Source: Gammaproteobacteria bacterium UBA2679
GTDB taxonomy: Bacteria; Pseudomonadota; Gammaproteobacteria; Pseudomonadales; Oleiphilaceae
Reading direction: 5' to 3'
DNA length: 64,000 bases
Assembly (NCBI GenBank): GCA_002354735.1
Contig: DEMD01000003.1
Coordinates: 561,511-625,510 of the forward strand
Both the position numbers and the translations under genes were made by a program. This document shows, in pieces, positions 18,762 to 27,481 of this stretch (the first letter of the stretch is position 1; the number at the start of each line of letters is the position of its first letter). The notes under the pieces are model-generated. The model saw only the letters and a list, made by a program, of their open reading frames with translations. It made no database searches and was not told the origin of the DNA.

Positions 18762-19772
18762 TCAGCTTTCGTCAGCACCACCCGTCACCGCTGTATTGGC
18801 CAGACCTGCCAACACGCTGGCAAGCGCTTCGATATCAAGGCTTTCCGCCTGTTGGCCAGGTTCAAGCATTTCATGTCGACGGGCGATATACTCAGGATCG
18901 TTGTAGGCGACAAACACCTGGCCTTGCTGATTCTGGTAAACGAGCATCTTCTGCGGCAAATCCAGAGCGACCGACTGACGAGCATTGATCATGGGGGAGC
19001 CCACTTTCGGGTTGCCGAACACCATAAGTGTGGTCGGTCCGAGCGACATACTTGCGCGCTTTGCCTCAGCGGCATAATCGATTTCTGTCACTGTCTTCAA
19101 AGCCCCCTGCGACTCGATAGCCTGGCTGAGCTTCTGGTGAGTGGTCTGAAAATCATTGGTACTGGCCAGCACCACGATCCCTTCAGCCTCCTCTGTCGTT
19201 TTATTGCCTTCTTCATGAGGACCGACTTCGGAGCCACTGGCGGACTCAGCCATCTTTCCCAGTTTATTGCGGAGCTCGATCAATGTTTCCATCTCTCCGA
19301 GACCATGTCGCTCGCGGAGGTATTCAACGCCATTGAACGCAAGTTTGACGCTCCCCTGAGGGTCCTCGTAAGCCAGCATCTTCAAAGGAAGGTCCAGCGC
19401 AACCAACTGATTCTTTTGCAGAAGCGGAATCTCGAGAGCTGGCTGGGACAGCATAATCAGTGTCGTTGGGGGAATATCAACGCCTGCGGACTTCGCATTG
19501 GCCTGATGGTCGATGCTGGCAACGACGCCCATGCCCTGACCGGTTTCGACCGCCTGCTTCAACTCATCGATAGTCTCTGCAACAGCTTTGGTGCTTGGCA
19601 CGGCCTGGACGCCCTGAGGCGCGCCACCTACGGCGGGCTTGCTTTCATCTGGAGAGTTCGCACTGATGGATTCTGGTGCGTTGACGGAACTGTCATCACA
19701 AGCTGCCAGAAAGGTGGCAAGAAGTGTGGCGACAGTACCTGCTTTGAGAAGTGCTCTGATATTTGGCTGCAT
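18762..19772 (-). CDS. Lipoprotein with two tandem DUF302-like domains
   Basis: A 336-residue lipoprotein: lipobox LAAC with Cys25, then a Ser/Pro-rich linker, then two copies of a DUF302-like domain (about 65-165 and 195-300). Both copies contain the same landmarks: a short P-T-T-L-I/M-(x)-x-S/G-x-P stretch (PPTTLIMLSQP, GPTTLMVFGNP), ALDLPLKMLAYED versus ALDLPQKMLVYQN, and a following VKLAFN / VFVAYN strand. This shows an internal duplication. DUF302 domains are small folds of unknown function, often in single copy. The protein is predicted to sit in the periplasm on the outer membrane. It is monocistronic, converging on the tRNA gene. Confidence 0.8.
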   Translation of the reverse strand: MQPNIRALLKAGTVATLLATFLAACDDSSVNAPESISANSPDESKPAVGGAPQGVQAVPSTKAVAETIDELKQAVETGQGMGVVASIDHQANAKSAGVDIPPTTLIMLSQPALEIPLLQKNQLVALDLPLKMLAYEDPQGSVKLAFNGVEYLRERHGLGEMETLIELRNKLGKMAESASGSEVGPHEEGNKTTEEAEGIVVLASTNDFQTTHQKLSQAIESQGALKTVTEIDYAAEAKRASMSLGPTTLMVFGNPKVGSPMINARQSVALDLPQKMLVYQNQQGQVFVAYNDPEYIARRHEMLEPGQQAESLDIEALASVLAGLANTAVTGGADES

Positions 19773-19891
19773 ACGACGGTCCTGAACGGTTTCAATGGGA
19801 CTGTGTCTACCGGCAAGTTCCTGACCGGTGTCTATCTGGTGATACGTACCTCGCCAGAGTTGGACCAGTCAGTGCATCAGAGAGCGGTCGC

Positions 19892-20530
19892 TTAGGCCGA
19901 GCGGCTCCGCACGTATACACCCAGCGCAGCAATCATCGCCAGTGACAGCGGACCTGGCAGCCCCACTGCGGTCGGCGCTTCGGGACCAGGCACGCGAGGT
20001 CCATTTTTACTGTCATAGAATGTGATGAGTGTTTCACCGCCGTATGTCGCGCTCAAGGCCGGCGGACACTCCCCTGTAAAGGGTTCGCATCCCTTGGGCA
20101 CATAATCAACGTAGCTTTCGAAGGCAAACAGGTAAGTGTCACTCAACGACACTCGCCTCATGAAATCATAATCCTGATCGCCGTACTTCTTCTCGAATAG
20201 AAACTTCCGTAGCGTATCGTTGAGATCGTGCGCTGTGTCGTCGGGAAAAAGCTCACCATAGCCGCCTTCAAGCCACGGCGTGTCGCCATTAGTGATGTGA
20301 GTACGAAAGTAAAGACCGGTGTAAAGCACTTCGTCCGAGGTCGAAGCATCGCCATCATCGAGATTAACTTCAAAGTCAAAATTGATCTGCTCGGGGGCCC
20401 AGTGAATATCGATTCTGATTTTCTCTGGGACTCTGATTGTACCGGCTTCAGAGAGAGGTGCGCTCAGGATCAGAGTCGCCAGCAAGACTGCTCGAGATGC
20501 AGAGACAGCTTGCTTCAAAGTTTGAAACAT
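19892..20530 (-). CDS. Secreted protein with PEP-CTERM-like C-terminal sorting signal
   Basis: A 212-residue protein with an N-terminal signal peptide (about 1-29, ending SEAG). The mature part is acidic and beta-rich, with two cysteines in GCEPFTGEC. The C-terminus has the tripartite layout of PEP-CTERM proteins: a Pro/Gly motif (GLPGP), a single hydrophobic helix (LSLAMIAALGVYV) and a short Arg-containing end (RSRSA). Such tails are cut and anchored by exosortase; no exosortase gene is in this window. The motif is a VPLPG-type variant, not the canonical VPEP, so this is a likeness call. The mature domain is not recognised. Confidence 0.6.
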   Translation of the reverse strand: MFQTLKQAVSASRAVLLATLILSAPLSEAGTIRVPEKIRIDIHWAPEQINFDFEVNLDDGDASTSDEVLYTGLYFRTHITNGDTPWLEGGYGELFPDDTAHDLNDTLRKFLFEKKYGDQDYDFMRRVSLSDTYLFAFESYVDYVPKGCEPFTGECPPALSATYGGETLITFYDSKNGPRVPGPEAPTAVGLPGPLSLAMIAALGVYVRSRSA

Positions 20531-20547
20531 AGAAAACTTCCGTGAAT

Positions 20548-20553
20548 ATTATA
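20548..20553 (-). promoter_or_regulatory. Possible -10 element of the PEP-CTERM-like gene
   Basis: A perfect TATAAT on the minus strand lies 18 bases before the start codon at 20530. No good -35 element is visible at 16-18 bases, so confidence is low. Confidence 0.3.
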
Positions 20554-20745
20554 CTGGTATATGACTTCCTGCCGGTACCAGATGCCGGTCGATTCCTGAC
20601 GTTGAATCTGGACTGATTTTAAAGGAGATCGTCCTATTTACCTAGGCCCGGTAGCTCAAAATTGAGACATATTCCATCGAAAACCAGCACGCTGCCGTAA
20701 GTAGCGTATAACAGTCGTCTCAAACTCAAAGGAAAGACAAGCCAC

Positions 20746-21384
20746 ATGAACCGGATCATCGTTTTTAATAGTTCGTCCAAGCCGCAACACCGCGTCAGAA
20801 CATACTGGAAACCGCTTGCTACGCTACTCATCAGTCTCTGGCTTACAGGTTGCGGTATCAATAACATCCCAAGCTACGATGAGCAGGTGAAATCATCGTG
20901 GTCGCAGGTAGAGAACCAGTACCAGCGGCGGGCAGATCTGGTCCCCAATTTGGTGGAGACGGTAAAAGGCTATGCGGAGCAGGAGCGCGAAACGCTAACG
21001 GCAGTCATTGAGGCTCGAGCCAAGGCGACCTCGATTCAGGTGGATGAAGGCATTCTCAACGACCCTCAGAAGTTGCAACAGTTTCAGCAGGTTCAAGGTG
21101 AGCTGACGAGCGCTCTCAGCAGATTGATGGCAGTATCTGAGCGTTACCCCGATCTCAAGTCAAACCAGAACTTCCTTGCACTGCAGTCTCAGCTGGAGGG
21201 CACGGAGAACAGGATTGCCGTCGCCCGACGGGATTTTATTCAGGCAGTGCAGCAATACAACACCGAGATTCGGACGTTCCCTGGCCGGATCTGGCATAGC
21301 CTGATGTATAGCGACATGCCGATCCGTGAAAACTTCGAGGCCACGGCGACCAACGCTGAAGAGGCGCCGAAGGTTCAATTCTGA
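20746..21384 (+). CDS. lemA: LemA family lipoprotein
   Basis: A 212-residue LemA-type protein. A lipobox LTGC (Cys36) replaces the usual bare N-terminal helix, and the family core follows: YDEQVKSSWSQVENQYQRRADLVPNLV, then a long helical hairpin ending in GRIW. LemA proteins are membrane-attached helical bundles, usually encoded with TPM-domain proteins, as here: the stop codon overlaps the next ATG by one base (TGATG). The biochemical role of the family is not settled. A ribosome site AAAGGA precedes ATG 20746. Confidence 0.92.
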   Translation: MNRIIVFNSSSKPQHRVRTYWKPLATLLISLWLTGCGINNIPSYDEQVKSSWSQVENQYQRRADLVPNLVETVKGYAEQERETLTAVIEARAKATSIQVDEGILNDPQKLQQFQQVQGELTSALSRLMAVSERYPDLKSNQNFLALQSQLEGTENRIAVARRDFIQAVQQYNTEIRTFPGRIWHSLMYSDMPIRENFEATATNAEEAPKVQF

Positions 21385-22169
21385 TGCTGGCGGCTCTCAC
21401 CTTAGGCAGACGCCAATATGCCTTGCTGTTCCTCGGCCTGTTATTGGCCGGGGCACATGCCGAGGCCACAGCGGCTGAAATCGAATTTCCGAAACTGACC
21501 GGCCGAGTGGTAGATCAGGCAGAAATGCTGCCACCACCAGCCGAAGCGCGCGTAGGTCAGCTCTTGCAGAATCATGAAGCGGCCACTGCTGAGCAGCTGG
21601 TCGTGGTCACGGTGCCTGACCTGCAGGGACAAGCGATAGAGGAATATGGCTATCAGTTGGGGAGAGCCTGGGGTATCGGCCAGGCCGACTCAAGCAACGG
21701 CGCGCTGCTCATTGTTGCGAAAGAAGAACGCAAGATTCGGATCGAAGTCGGCTACGGACTGGAAGGCCGTCTCACCGACGCGCAGAGCAAGGTCATCATC
21801 GACCAGATCATTACGCCCGCGTTCAAGCGCGGTCGCTTCGCTGAAGGCATCGAAAATGGTGTCACAGCCATGATACAGGTTCTGGGCGGGAATCCTCTCG
21901 CTACCCGGGCGCCACAGGGCCCTGGTAGCGGGGAGAAACCCACACCCTCGATCGTCGCTGGCATCTTGTTCGTCATGCTCACCCTCACTTATCTCTTCGG
22001 GGGTGGCGGGCGAGGCGGCGGACGGCGCAGAGGAATGGGCGGACTTCTCGCGGGTGCAGTATTGGGCTCCGTGCTCGGTGGCGGACGTGGAGGCGGCGGC
22101 TTCGGTGGCGGCGGCTTTGGCGGCGGCGGCGGCAGCTTCGGTGGCGGCGGCGCCTCAGGTGGGTGGTAG
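21384..22169 (+). CDS. TPM-domain membrane protein (YgcG-like) with Gly-rich tail
   Basis: A 261-residue protein: signal peptide (about 1-30), TPM domain (about 33-170: FPKLTGRVVDQAEML, VPDLQGQAIEEYGYQLGRAWGIG, KIRIEVGYGLEGRLTDA), one transmembrane helix (about 192-210) and a long Gly-rich cytoplasmic-type tail ending in GGW. The domain order and tail are typical of YgcG/TPM proteins that accompany LemA. The DNA of the tail is a run of GGC/GGT codons (about 22065-22155). TPM domains in plants and bacteria have been linked to photosystem repair and phosphatase activity, but the role with LemA is not established. Confidence 0.9.
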   Translation: MLAALTLGRRQYALLFLGLLLAGAHAEATAAEIEFPKLTGRVVDQAEMLPPPAEARVGQLLQNHEAATAEQLVVVTVPDLQGQAIEEYGYQLGRAWGIGQADSSNGALLIVAKEERKIRIEVGYGLEGRLTDAQSKVIIDQIITPAFKRGRFAEGIENGVTAMIQVLGGNPLATRAPQGPGSGEKPTPSIVAGILFVMLTLTYLFGGGGRGGGRRRGMGGLLAGAVLGSVLGGGRGGGGFGGGGFGGGGGSFGGGGASGGW

Positions 22170-22254
22170 TGGTCGTGTGAGCGGTCACCATCACGCCGCC
22201 GCCTCACATCTCGTGCCTCAATAATGTTTCAATTTACAGAGATAAGGTCCATTA

Positions 22255-22872
22255 ATGTCGCTGCTGACTAAAGAAGAATGCGCGCAGGTTGCTGCTGCCA
22301 TAGAACAGGTAGAACAACGGACAGATGCCGAACTGGTTACCGTTCTGGCTCGTCAGGCCGATGATTACACTTACATCCCGCTACTGTGGGCGGGCATCAT
22401 CGCGCTCATCCTGCCCGGGGCGGTGAACTATTTTACCGAATGGTACAACGCGCATCAGCTGCTGCTGATTCAGTGGATGATATTTATCGGCTTAAGCCTG
22501 TTGTTCAGGATTCCACAGGTGCTTCATCTGCTCATCCCGGATTCGGTGGCGCATTGGCGGGCATCTAACCTTGCTCGACGTCAATTTCTGGTGCAGAACC
22601 TGCACCGCACTGCGGGCGGCACCGGCATGCTGATCTTCGTATCAGAGGCCGAACATTATGTGGAAATTCTGGTTGATAACGGCATATCTGAGAAATTGCC
22701 GGACTCGAGCTGGGAAATCATCGTTGATGACTTTACGACACAGGTGAAAGCGGGCCAGACGCTGGCAGGATTTATCGACTGTGTGAAAGCCTGTGGTGAT
22801 CTTCTGGCGCAGGAACTACCTGCCACTCATGGCCGAAACGAGCTATCAAACCGACTCGTGATCATTGACTGA
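22255..22872 (+). CDS. Second TPM-domain membrane protein
   Basis: A 205-residue protein with no signal peptide. It begins with MSLLTKEECAQVAAAIEQVE and AELVTVLA, the TPM start, is interrupted by two transmembrane helices (about 45-62 and 73-90), and resumes with GMLIFVSEAEHYVEILVDNGISEKL. This matches the third gene of LemA-TPM-TPM clusters. AAGG lies 8 bases before ATG 22255. Likely same transcript as the two upstream genes. Confidence 0.85.
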   Translation: MSLLTKEECAQVAAAIEQVEQRTDAELVTVLARQADDYTYIPLLWAGIIALILPGAVNYFTEWYNAHQLLLIQWMIFIGLSLLFRIPQVLHLLIPDSVAHWRASNLARRQFLVQNLHRTAGGTGMLIFVSEAEHYVEILVDNGISEKLPDSSWEIIVDDFTTQVKAGQTLAGFIDCVKACGDLLAQELPATHGRNELSNRLVIID

Positions 22873-23172
22873 TAGGCTGCAAGTCACGGATGGCGGGACA
22901 CCGGCCAAAAGCGACAGCATAGTGTAGGCGTTCACTTACAGACTTTGGAGACTTGAGCGCTAGGTTTAGCTCAAATTTTAACCTATTGTATGCGTCATCA
23001 GCAGGTTGAACGACGAGCTGGTGCAACGGAAGCCAGGAGGCGCGCCCGGATCAAGGATGAACCAGTCAAGGATGACACGGGCACTGACGTTGGGATAATT
23101 CTGGATATGGACTTCTACAGGCACAGGCAGGATGCCGCAGCCTATTCAGCTGATGTGAACAGGATGGTCACA
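22873..23172. other. 300-base intergenic stretch between convergent genes
   Basis: Between the convergent TPM and C13 peptidase genes. It contains a short inverted repeat TAGGTT (22961-22966) / AACCTA (22980-22985) around an A/T-rich 13-base loop. An open plus-strand frame from 22990 runs into the opposite gene and does not look like a protein. I see no RNA gene or clear terminator. Confidence 0.4.
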
Positions 23173-24585
23173 TCAGCTACCCGGGAGACCAGCCTGGCTG
23201 GTCGTCCCGGACTTCTTTCTGCTCGCCCACTGCTTCTCCATATAAGCTTCGATAGTCTTGCCAACAGCAATTTGCGGCTCTGACGGCGTAAACCCCGCCT
23301 CCGTTTCCCGGCTCGCTATTACAGCGCGAGCGGCATCAAAAGCCTCGTTAAAGTTCGTATTCTCTGCGAGCGCTTCCACTAGAAAAGCTCGTCCAAAGTA
23401 GGTGTATTCTGCGTCGTCCGTGCACCCGAAGGATGTTCTGTCGGCTCTTGATGCTGTGATCACCATCGTGGAGTCGTCTGCCAGTAACGGGATGTGCCCC
23501 CCGGAATAGCAGCTCGAAACGATGATGACCTTCCACTTGAAACCGCTGTTTTCCACCAGAGTGGCCAGACCAGCTGCTGGCAGGTCGTTGAGAGGCAAGT
23601 TCGCCAGAACGGTACCGACGTCATGATTCTCTGCGCCGTGACTGGTAATAAAGAGGTAGAGAATATCCTCCTCCGGCTGCGCGATCTGCTTCAACCACTG
23701 AAGACTAGCGGCAAGGTTCGAAGTGATGGCCAGGGCCTGCGTATCGATATTTTCAGCCTCATTGATCAATGACAGGCTTCGACCGCTGGTACCGAATCGC
23801 TCATCAAAGCGCTGTCGGGCGAAGCGGATTTCATTGGCGAACACCCGCTGATCGCCCCACGGTGCATAGCCGACGAAGTACGCATCGATTTCACCTGCCC
23901 GTGACGGCTCGAGTGATTGCAGTTGCTGCGCAAGAATTGCTGGTTGACTTGTCAGAACCGACTCTACGTCGAGTTCAGGCTGTGCTTCGGTCGCGGCTGA
24001 TGCCTCACTCACTGCATAGCTGGCAGGCACCCAGAATTCGAAGGGGTAGAGATAATAAGGCGGCAGTTGAACAAGCACGACAAAGGCAAGCGTAGCCAAC
24101 CAGCGCCTAAAGGTAGCGGACTCTCTATCGGCTCGCACTGCCAGCTTCAGAACGCGGAAAATCACCAGCAGGAGCCATAGCTGCAGCAGCCAGTAGATGA
24201 CCGACCCTCCTAATCCAAAAGGACTCCAGTGCTGATACAGTGCAGTGAACAACTGGAGCCAGAATACCGCGTTAAGAAAGATCACCGGAAAACGAAACTG
24301 CAGTAAGCGACTGCCCAGGAACCGACTGATCAGAACGCCAGAGAGCAGGACCAGCAGGATGAATACCGATTCAGGAAACAGGCCCTCCGCCTGAAACAAC
24401 GCTGCTTCCTCAATCTCTGCCCGCTGCAGGCCGGCTGCAACCAGAACATTCAGCAAAGCAACGCTCCAGAATGCAGAGACCGTATAGCGGAAGCCGATCA
24501 GATCGAGTGGTCGAAACAGTATCAGCCTCAGCCCGGCGATGAGATTGAATAACAATGTTGGCAGCATGGCGTTCCGCTTGAGCAT
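23173..24585 (-). CDS. Membrane-anchored C13 (legumain-like) cysteine peptidase
   Basis: A 470-residue protein. The first 190 residues hold about six hydrophobic segments, resembling a Yip1-like membrane domain. The C-terminal half is a clan CD peptidase of family C13: a strand leading to ITSHGAENHD (catalytic His near residue 315) and VSSCYSGG (catalytic Cys near residue 358), followed by VITASRADRTSFGC and TYFGRAFLVEAL, all characteristic. Bacterial C13 proteins with this membrane N-terminus are known from genomes, but their substrates are not. If the membrane helices number six, the peptidase would face the cytoplasm; this needs topology data. No adjacent inhibitor or substrate gene is recognised. 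Confidence 0.85.
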   Translation of the reverse strand: MLKRNAMLPTLLFNLIAGLRLILFRPLDLIGFRYTVSAFWSVALLNVLVAAGLQRAEIEEAALFQAEGLFPESVFILLVLLSGVLISRFLGSRLLQFRFPVIFLNAVFWLQLFTALYQHWSPFGLGGSVIYWLLQLWLLLVIFRVLKLAVRADRESATFRRWLATLAFVVLVQLPPYYLYPFEFWVPASYAVSEASAATEAQPELDVESVLTSQPAILAQQLQSLEPSRAGEIDAYFVGYAPWGDQRVFANEIRFARQRFDERFGTSGRSLSLINEAENIDTQALAITSNLAASLQWLKQIAQPEEDILYLFITSHGAENHDVGTVLANLPLNDLPAAGLATLVENSGFKWKVIIVSSCYSGGHIPLLADDSTMVITASRADRTSFGCTDDAEYTYFGRAFLVEALAENTNFNEAFDAARAVIASRETEAGFTPSEPQIAVGKTIEAYMEKQWASRKKSGTTSQAGLPGS

Positions 24586-24625
24586 TTTAGATGGCGTTCA
24601 TCCTAGCAGCGCCCGAACCCAGGCA

Positions 24626-25525
24626 CTAGCGGATGGCCCGGAGAAGCGCGAGCAGATCTGGCGCAAACTGAGCCAGCCCCGCGAGCCTGCCTGCGAAATC
24701 GAGCCCATCCTTGCGGCTCTGCAGCAGATTCTGCTCCACCTGATCCACCAGTTCATGGAGATAGCGCTCACCTCGCCAGCGATTCACCATCCACTCACTG
24801 ACTGGAGCGAGCACCGGCGTCAGAACGACGGCTACGCCGAGACCACCTACCGCACCCGCAACGCCGACCCAGGCTGGTATACCGCTGAACTGCAGCCAGA
24901 GGGCGCCCCACCAGGATTGTGACGCCACATAGACTGCAGAGGCCGTGGCGCTGCCTGCCGCCAGGGCGCTCCCGAACGTAACGTTGATGCCGCTAGTTCG
25001 AGATACGACGCCGATGAGCATGAAGACGAGAAGATCACGAGCGCCCTCGCTGGGGGTACTCAAGCGTTGAAGCTCACCGTAGAGATAACGCTCCACCAGT
25101 TCGAGCCGATCCTGGCTGGCCAGGTTCTGAAGCAGATCCTCGCAGGCTTCGAGCCTTGGGTCTGTCTGCAAGAGCCTCGTTTGCAACTTACGCTGTAACC
25201 CGGGCAGATCCAGCATATCGTTTCGAATGAGCTGCATCATGGCTGCCTCCTTACCGCTTAGCCTTTGCGGGCTCGAAGGCTCAGCGGCAGCTTTACGCGG
25301 CAACAGCCCCCTTACCCCATGCCAAATAGTTCTCGGCATGCTCACGAGGTCACGCGGGATGTCCCGTCGATGCGCCCAGTGACGTCTGGCTATCGCACGG
25401 ACAGATAGCAGTTCGTCTTCACAGATGCCGGCCACGCGGGCTCGTGCCGCCTCAAAATGTGCCTGCATTATCTCGCGCAATACCGACTCCGTATCTGCCT
25501 TCAAACTCGTATGTTGCAAACTCAT
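24626..25525 (-). CDS. DUF6635-like membrane protein
   Basis: A 299-residue protein. The N-terminal part resembles DUF6635: AHFEAARARVAGICEDELLSVRAIARRHW, then a Trp/Arg-rich WHGVRGLLPRKA. Two hydrophobic stretches in the C-terminal third (about 190-215 and 235-265) include Gly/Ala-rich helices (SALAAGSATASAVYVASQ and GVAGAVGGLGVAVVLTPVLAP). Function unknown. ATG 25525 was chosen over two in-frame ATGs further upstream because the extra residues look non-family; the ribosome site is weak either way. It is divergent from the EamA gene. Confidence 0.55.
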   Translation of the reverse strand: MSLQHTSLKADTESVLREIMQAHFEAARARVAGICEDELLSVRAIARRHWAHRRDIPRDLVSMPRTIWHGVRGLLPRKAAAEPSSPQRLSGKEAAMMQLIRNDMLDLPGLQRKLQTRLLQTDPRLEACEDLLQNLASQDRLELVERYLYGELQRLSTPSEGARDLLVFMLIGVVSRTSGINVTFGSALAAGSATASAVYVASQSWWGALWLQFSGIPAWVGVAGAVGGLGVAVVLTPVLAPVSEWMVNRWRGERYLHELVDQVEQNLLQSRKDGLDFAGRLAGLAQFAPDLLALLRAIR

Positions 25526-25615
25526 TACTCCACTATCAGAGCGTTCGTTGGACAGAAACTGGTCTCGACGGCGGTCTGCCATGTACACTGCCCCGCCCGA
25601 GATTCAGAGCAGAAC

Positions 25616-26500
25616 ATGGAGACTATGCAGGCCCATCCACTCAAGGCAGATCTTATACTCGTCATCGTCACACTACTGGCTGCGGCAGGGTGGATTTTTT
25701 CACGTGAGACACTGCAGGGCATGCCACCGCTACTATTTATCGGCATCCGTTTCCTTGGAGCCGCCGCATTACTTGCGCTGTTATCGAAACACCATCTGAA
25801 GACGACGTCGAGGACACAGTGGCGCGCTGGCCTACCCTCAGCCATCTGCTTCTCGGTCGCACTCGTGGTTTGGATCCACGCGCTTCAGCGAACCGAGCAC
25901 GTTGGTGTTGGTGCTTTTATTACCAGTCTGGCAATCGTTCTCGTGCCGGTGGCGGGCTGGCTGATATACCGTGAGCTGCCGCAGCGAGCACAATGGTACT
26001 CGTTGCCGGTTTCCGCAGCAGGACTTGTGTTCCTGGCCACCGATGATCTTACGCAGCCCGACCGGGGACACCTCCTGTTCGCTGTGGCGGCGGTACTCTT
26101 CGCCATACATTTTACGCTCACCGGACGCGCTGTGCGTTTACTACCGGCACTGCCGCTCACCATTACCCAGCTCGCCATGGTGGGGATAGTTACGCTGGGC
26201 ATTTCCGCAATATTTGAAACCTGGCCAGACAGTGTGACACCGGCTATATGGGGCTGGTTACTGGCGAGTCTTGTGCTCGCCACTGCAATGCGGTTCTACC
26301 TGCAGACTCGTGCACAGGCACTGTCTTCAGCCAATCATGCGGCGGTGATACTGACTCTCGAGCCGGTGTTTACAGCATTGCTGGCCGGCTTCTGGCTGGA
26401 CGAGACACTCAGCGCAGCCCAACTGACGGGTTGCCTGCTCATCTTCGGCGCCATGCTGATTGCACGGTGGTCGGTGATCAAAGCCCTCTGGGGGAAATAA
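25616..26500 (+). CDS. EamA/DMT family transporter
   Basis: A 294-residue inner-membrane protein with ten hydrophobic segments in two EamA repeats, e.g. the first repeat ending with SLAIVLVPVAGWLIYRE and the second with LTLEPVFTALLAGFWLDETLS, the classic drug/metabolite exporter signature. The substrate is unknown. The frame extends upstream to 25457 into the opposite gene, but ATG 25616 gives a normal short cytoplasmic N-terminus; ATG 25625 is an alternative. Confidence 0.9.
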   Translation: METMQAHPLKADLILVIVTLLAAAGWIFSRETLQGMPPLLFIGIRFLGAAALLALLSKHHLKTTSRTQWRAGLPSAICFSVALVVWIHALQRTEHVGVGAFITSLAIVLVPVAGWLIYRELPQRAQWYSLPVSAAGLVFLATDDLTQPDRGHLLFAVAAVLFAIHFTLTGRAVRLLPALPLTITQLAMVGIVTLGISAIFETWPDSVTPAIWGWLLASLVLATAMRFYLQTRAQALSSANHAAVILTLEPVFTALLAGFWLDETLSAAQLTGCLLIFGAMLIARWSVIKALWGK

Positions 26501-26526
26501 AGCCTCGACTGCCGGGCGGCGCCTGG

Positions 26527-26742
26527 TCAGGCATCCACGCTTCTCATGGCCTGATCCTGATAGTCTGCGTCGCCCTCTTCCGTCATGTCCCCCTTGAGAG
26601 AAGCCGCAACTGCCGTCGCGCCCTCGGTACCACGCTTTAGCCAGGCCTGAACCGCGTCTTGCGCTTCCTGGATGTCGGTAAACCGGCCGTCACTGATTGC
26701 CGCCCTGATCAATTGCTCCACACTTTCGATTCTGTCCTTCAT
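26527..26742 (-). CDS. Small acidic protein, unknown function
   Basis: A 71-residue, mostly helical, acidic protein (MKDRIESVEQLIRAAISDG at the start; a GDMTEEGDADYQDQ tail). GAGG lies 9 bases before ATG 26742, which supports this start over one five codons upstream. No transmembrane segment. I do not recognise the family. It ends 26 bases from the convergent EamA gene. Confidence 0.5.
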   Translation of the reverse strand: MKDRIESVEQLIRAAISDGRFTDIQEAQDAVQAWLKRGTEGATAVAASLKGDMTEEGDADYQDQAMRSVDA

Positions 26743-26902
26743 TGAGCAAACCCTCATCTTATCGTCTTGACCAGTGCATCTATTCGTTCAAGGCCAATCG
26801 CCTCCAAGGCTGCCCACGTACCTCGCTCCAGATGGTTGGAGACGCCTGAGCGAACCAGCTATCGCTGCACCATATATTGCTCTATACGCTTTGGAGAACC
26901 CA

Positions 26903-27481
26903 ATGTCTGAATCGTTTCCCGAAAATTCGCCAACGGTCCTGCTCATCATCGACATGATGAATGACCTGGAATTCGAAGATGGCGAAGCCATGTTGCCTGG
27001 CGCAGTGTCTGCAGCGAAAGCGATTGCCAAGCTGAAGCAGGACGCCAGGCAGCGAGGCGTGCCGATCGTCTACGTCAACGACAACTTTGGCAAGTGGCGG
27101 TCCAACTTCGCTCAGATTGTTGATCACTGCCTGCACGACGGCGTGCGAGGCAAAGAGCTTGTCGAACTGCTCGAGCCGGACGAAGACGACTATTTCGTCA
27201 TCAAGTCCAAGCATTCTGGCTTTTACGGCACCACACTCGAGATTCTTCTGCGCAACATGGGCGCTCGCCACCTTGTCCTCACCGGTATTACTGCAGATAT
27301 CTGTGTACTGTTCACAGCCCAGGATGCCTACATGCGCGACTATGATATCGTAGTACCCCGGGACTGCGTGGCCTGTGTCGAGGAGGACACCAAGCTTTTC
27401 ACGCTCAAGCATCTCGAGCGCGCCTGCAAGGCGACGATCGTGGATACCGACAACATGAAATGGGATTTTGACAGTGAGTGA
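26903..27481 (+). CDS. Isochorismatase-family cysteine hydrolase
   Basis: A 192-residue cytoplasmic hydrolase with the family triad: Asp17 in LLIIDMMND, Lys101 in [10 protein letters not shown] and Cys134 in [10 protein letters not shown]. The Asp-x-His-x-His metal site of nicotinamidases is not present, so the substrate is not predicted to be nicotinamide; it remains open. GGAG sits 6 bases before ATG 26903. The last 8 bases overlap the start of nadE (GTGAGTGA), so expression is tied to NAD synthesis. Confidence 0.87.
   Translation: MSESFPENSPTVLLIIDMMNDLEFEDGEAMLPGAVSAAKAIAKLKQDARQRGVPIVYVNDNFGKWRSNFAQIVDHCLHDGVRGKELVELLEPDEDDYFVIKSKHSGFYGTTLEILLRNMGARHLVLTGITADICVLFTAQDAYMRDYDIVVPRDCVACVEEDTKLFTLKHLERACKATIVDTDNMKWDFDSE

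Noticed and set aside
22060..22160. GGC/GGT-rich tract that looks like a tandem repeat
   Set aside because: It is the coding sequence of the Gly-rich tail of the TPM-domain protein, a normal feature of that family.
22990..23283. Open plus-strand frame of 97 codons
   Set aside because: It runs into the C13 peptidase gene on the opposite strand, has Arg-rich low-information sequence and no ribosome site.
26903..27481. Nicotinamidase PncA
   Set aside because: The catalytic triad is present but the metal-binding Asp-x-His-x-His is absent, so only the wider family is claimed.
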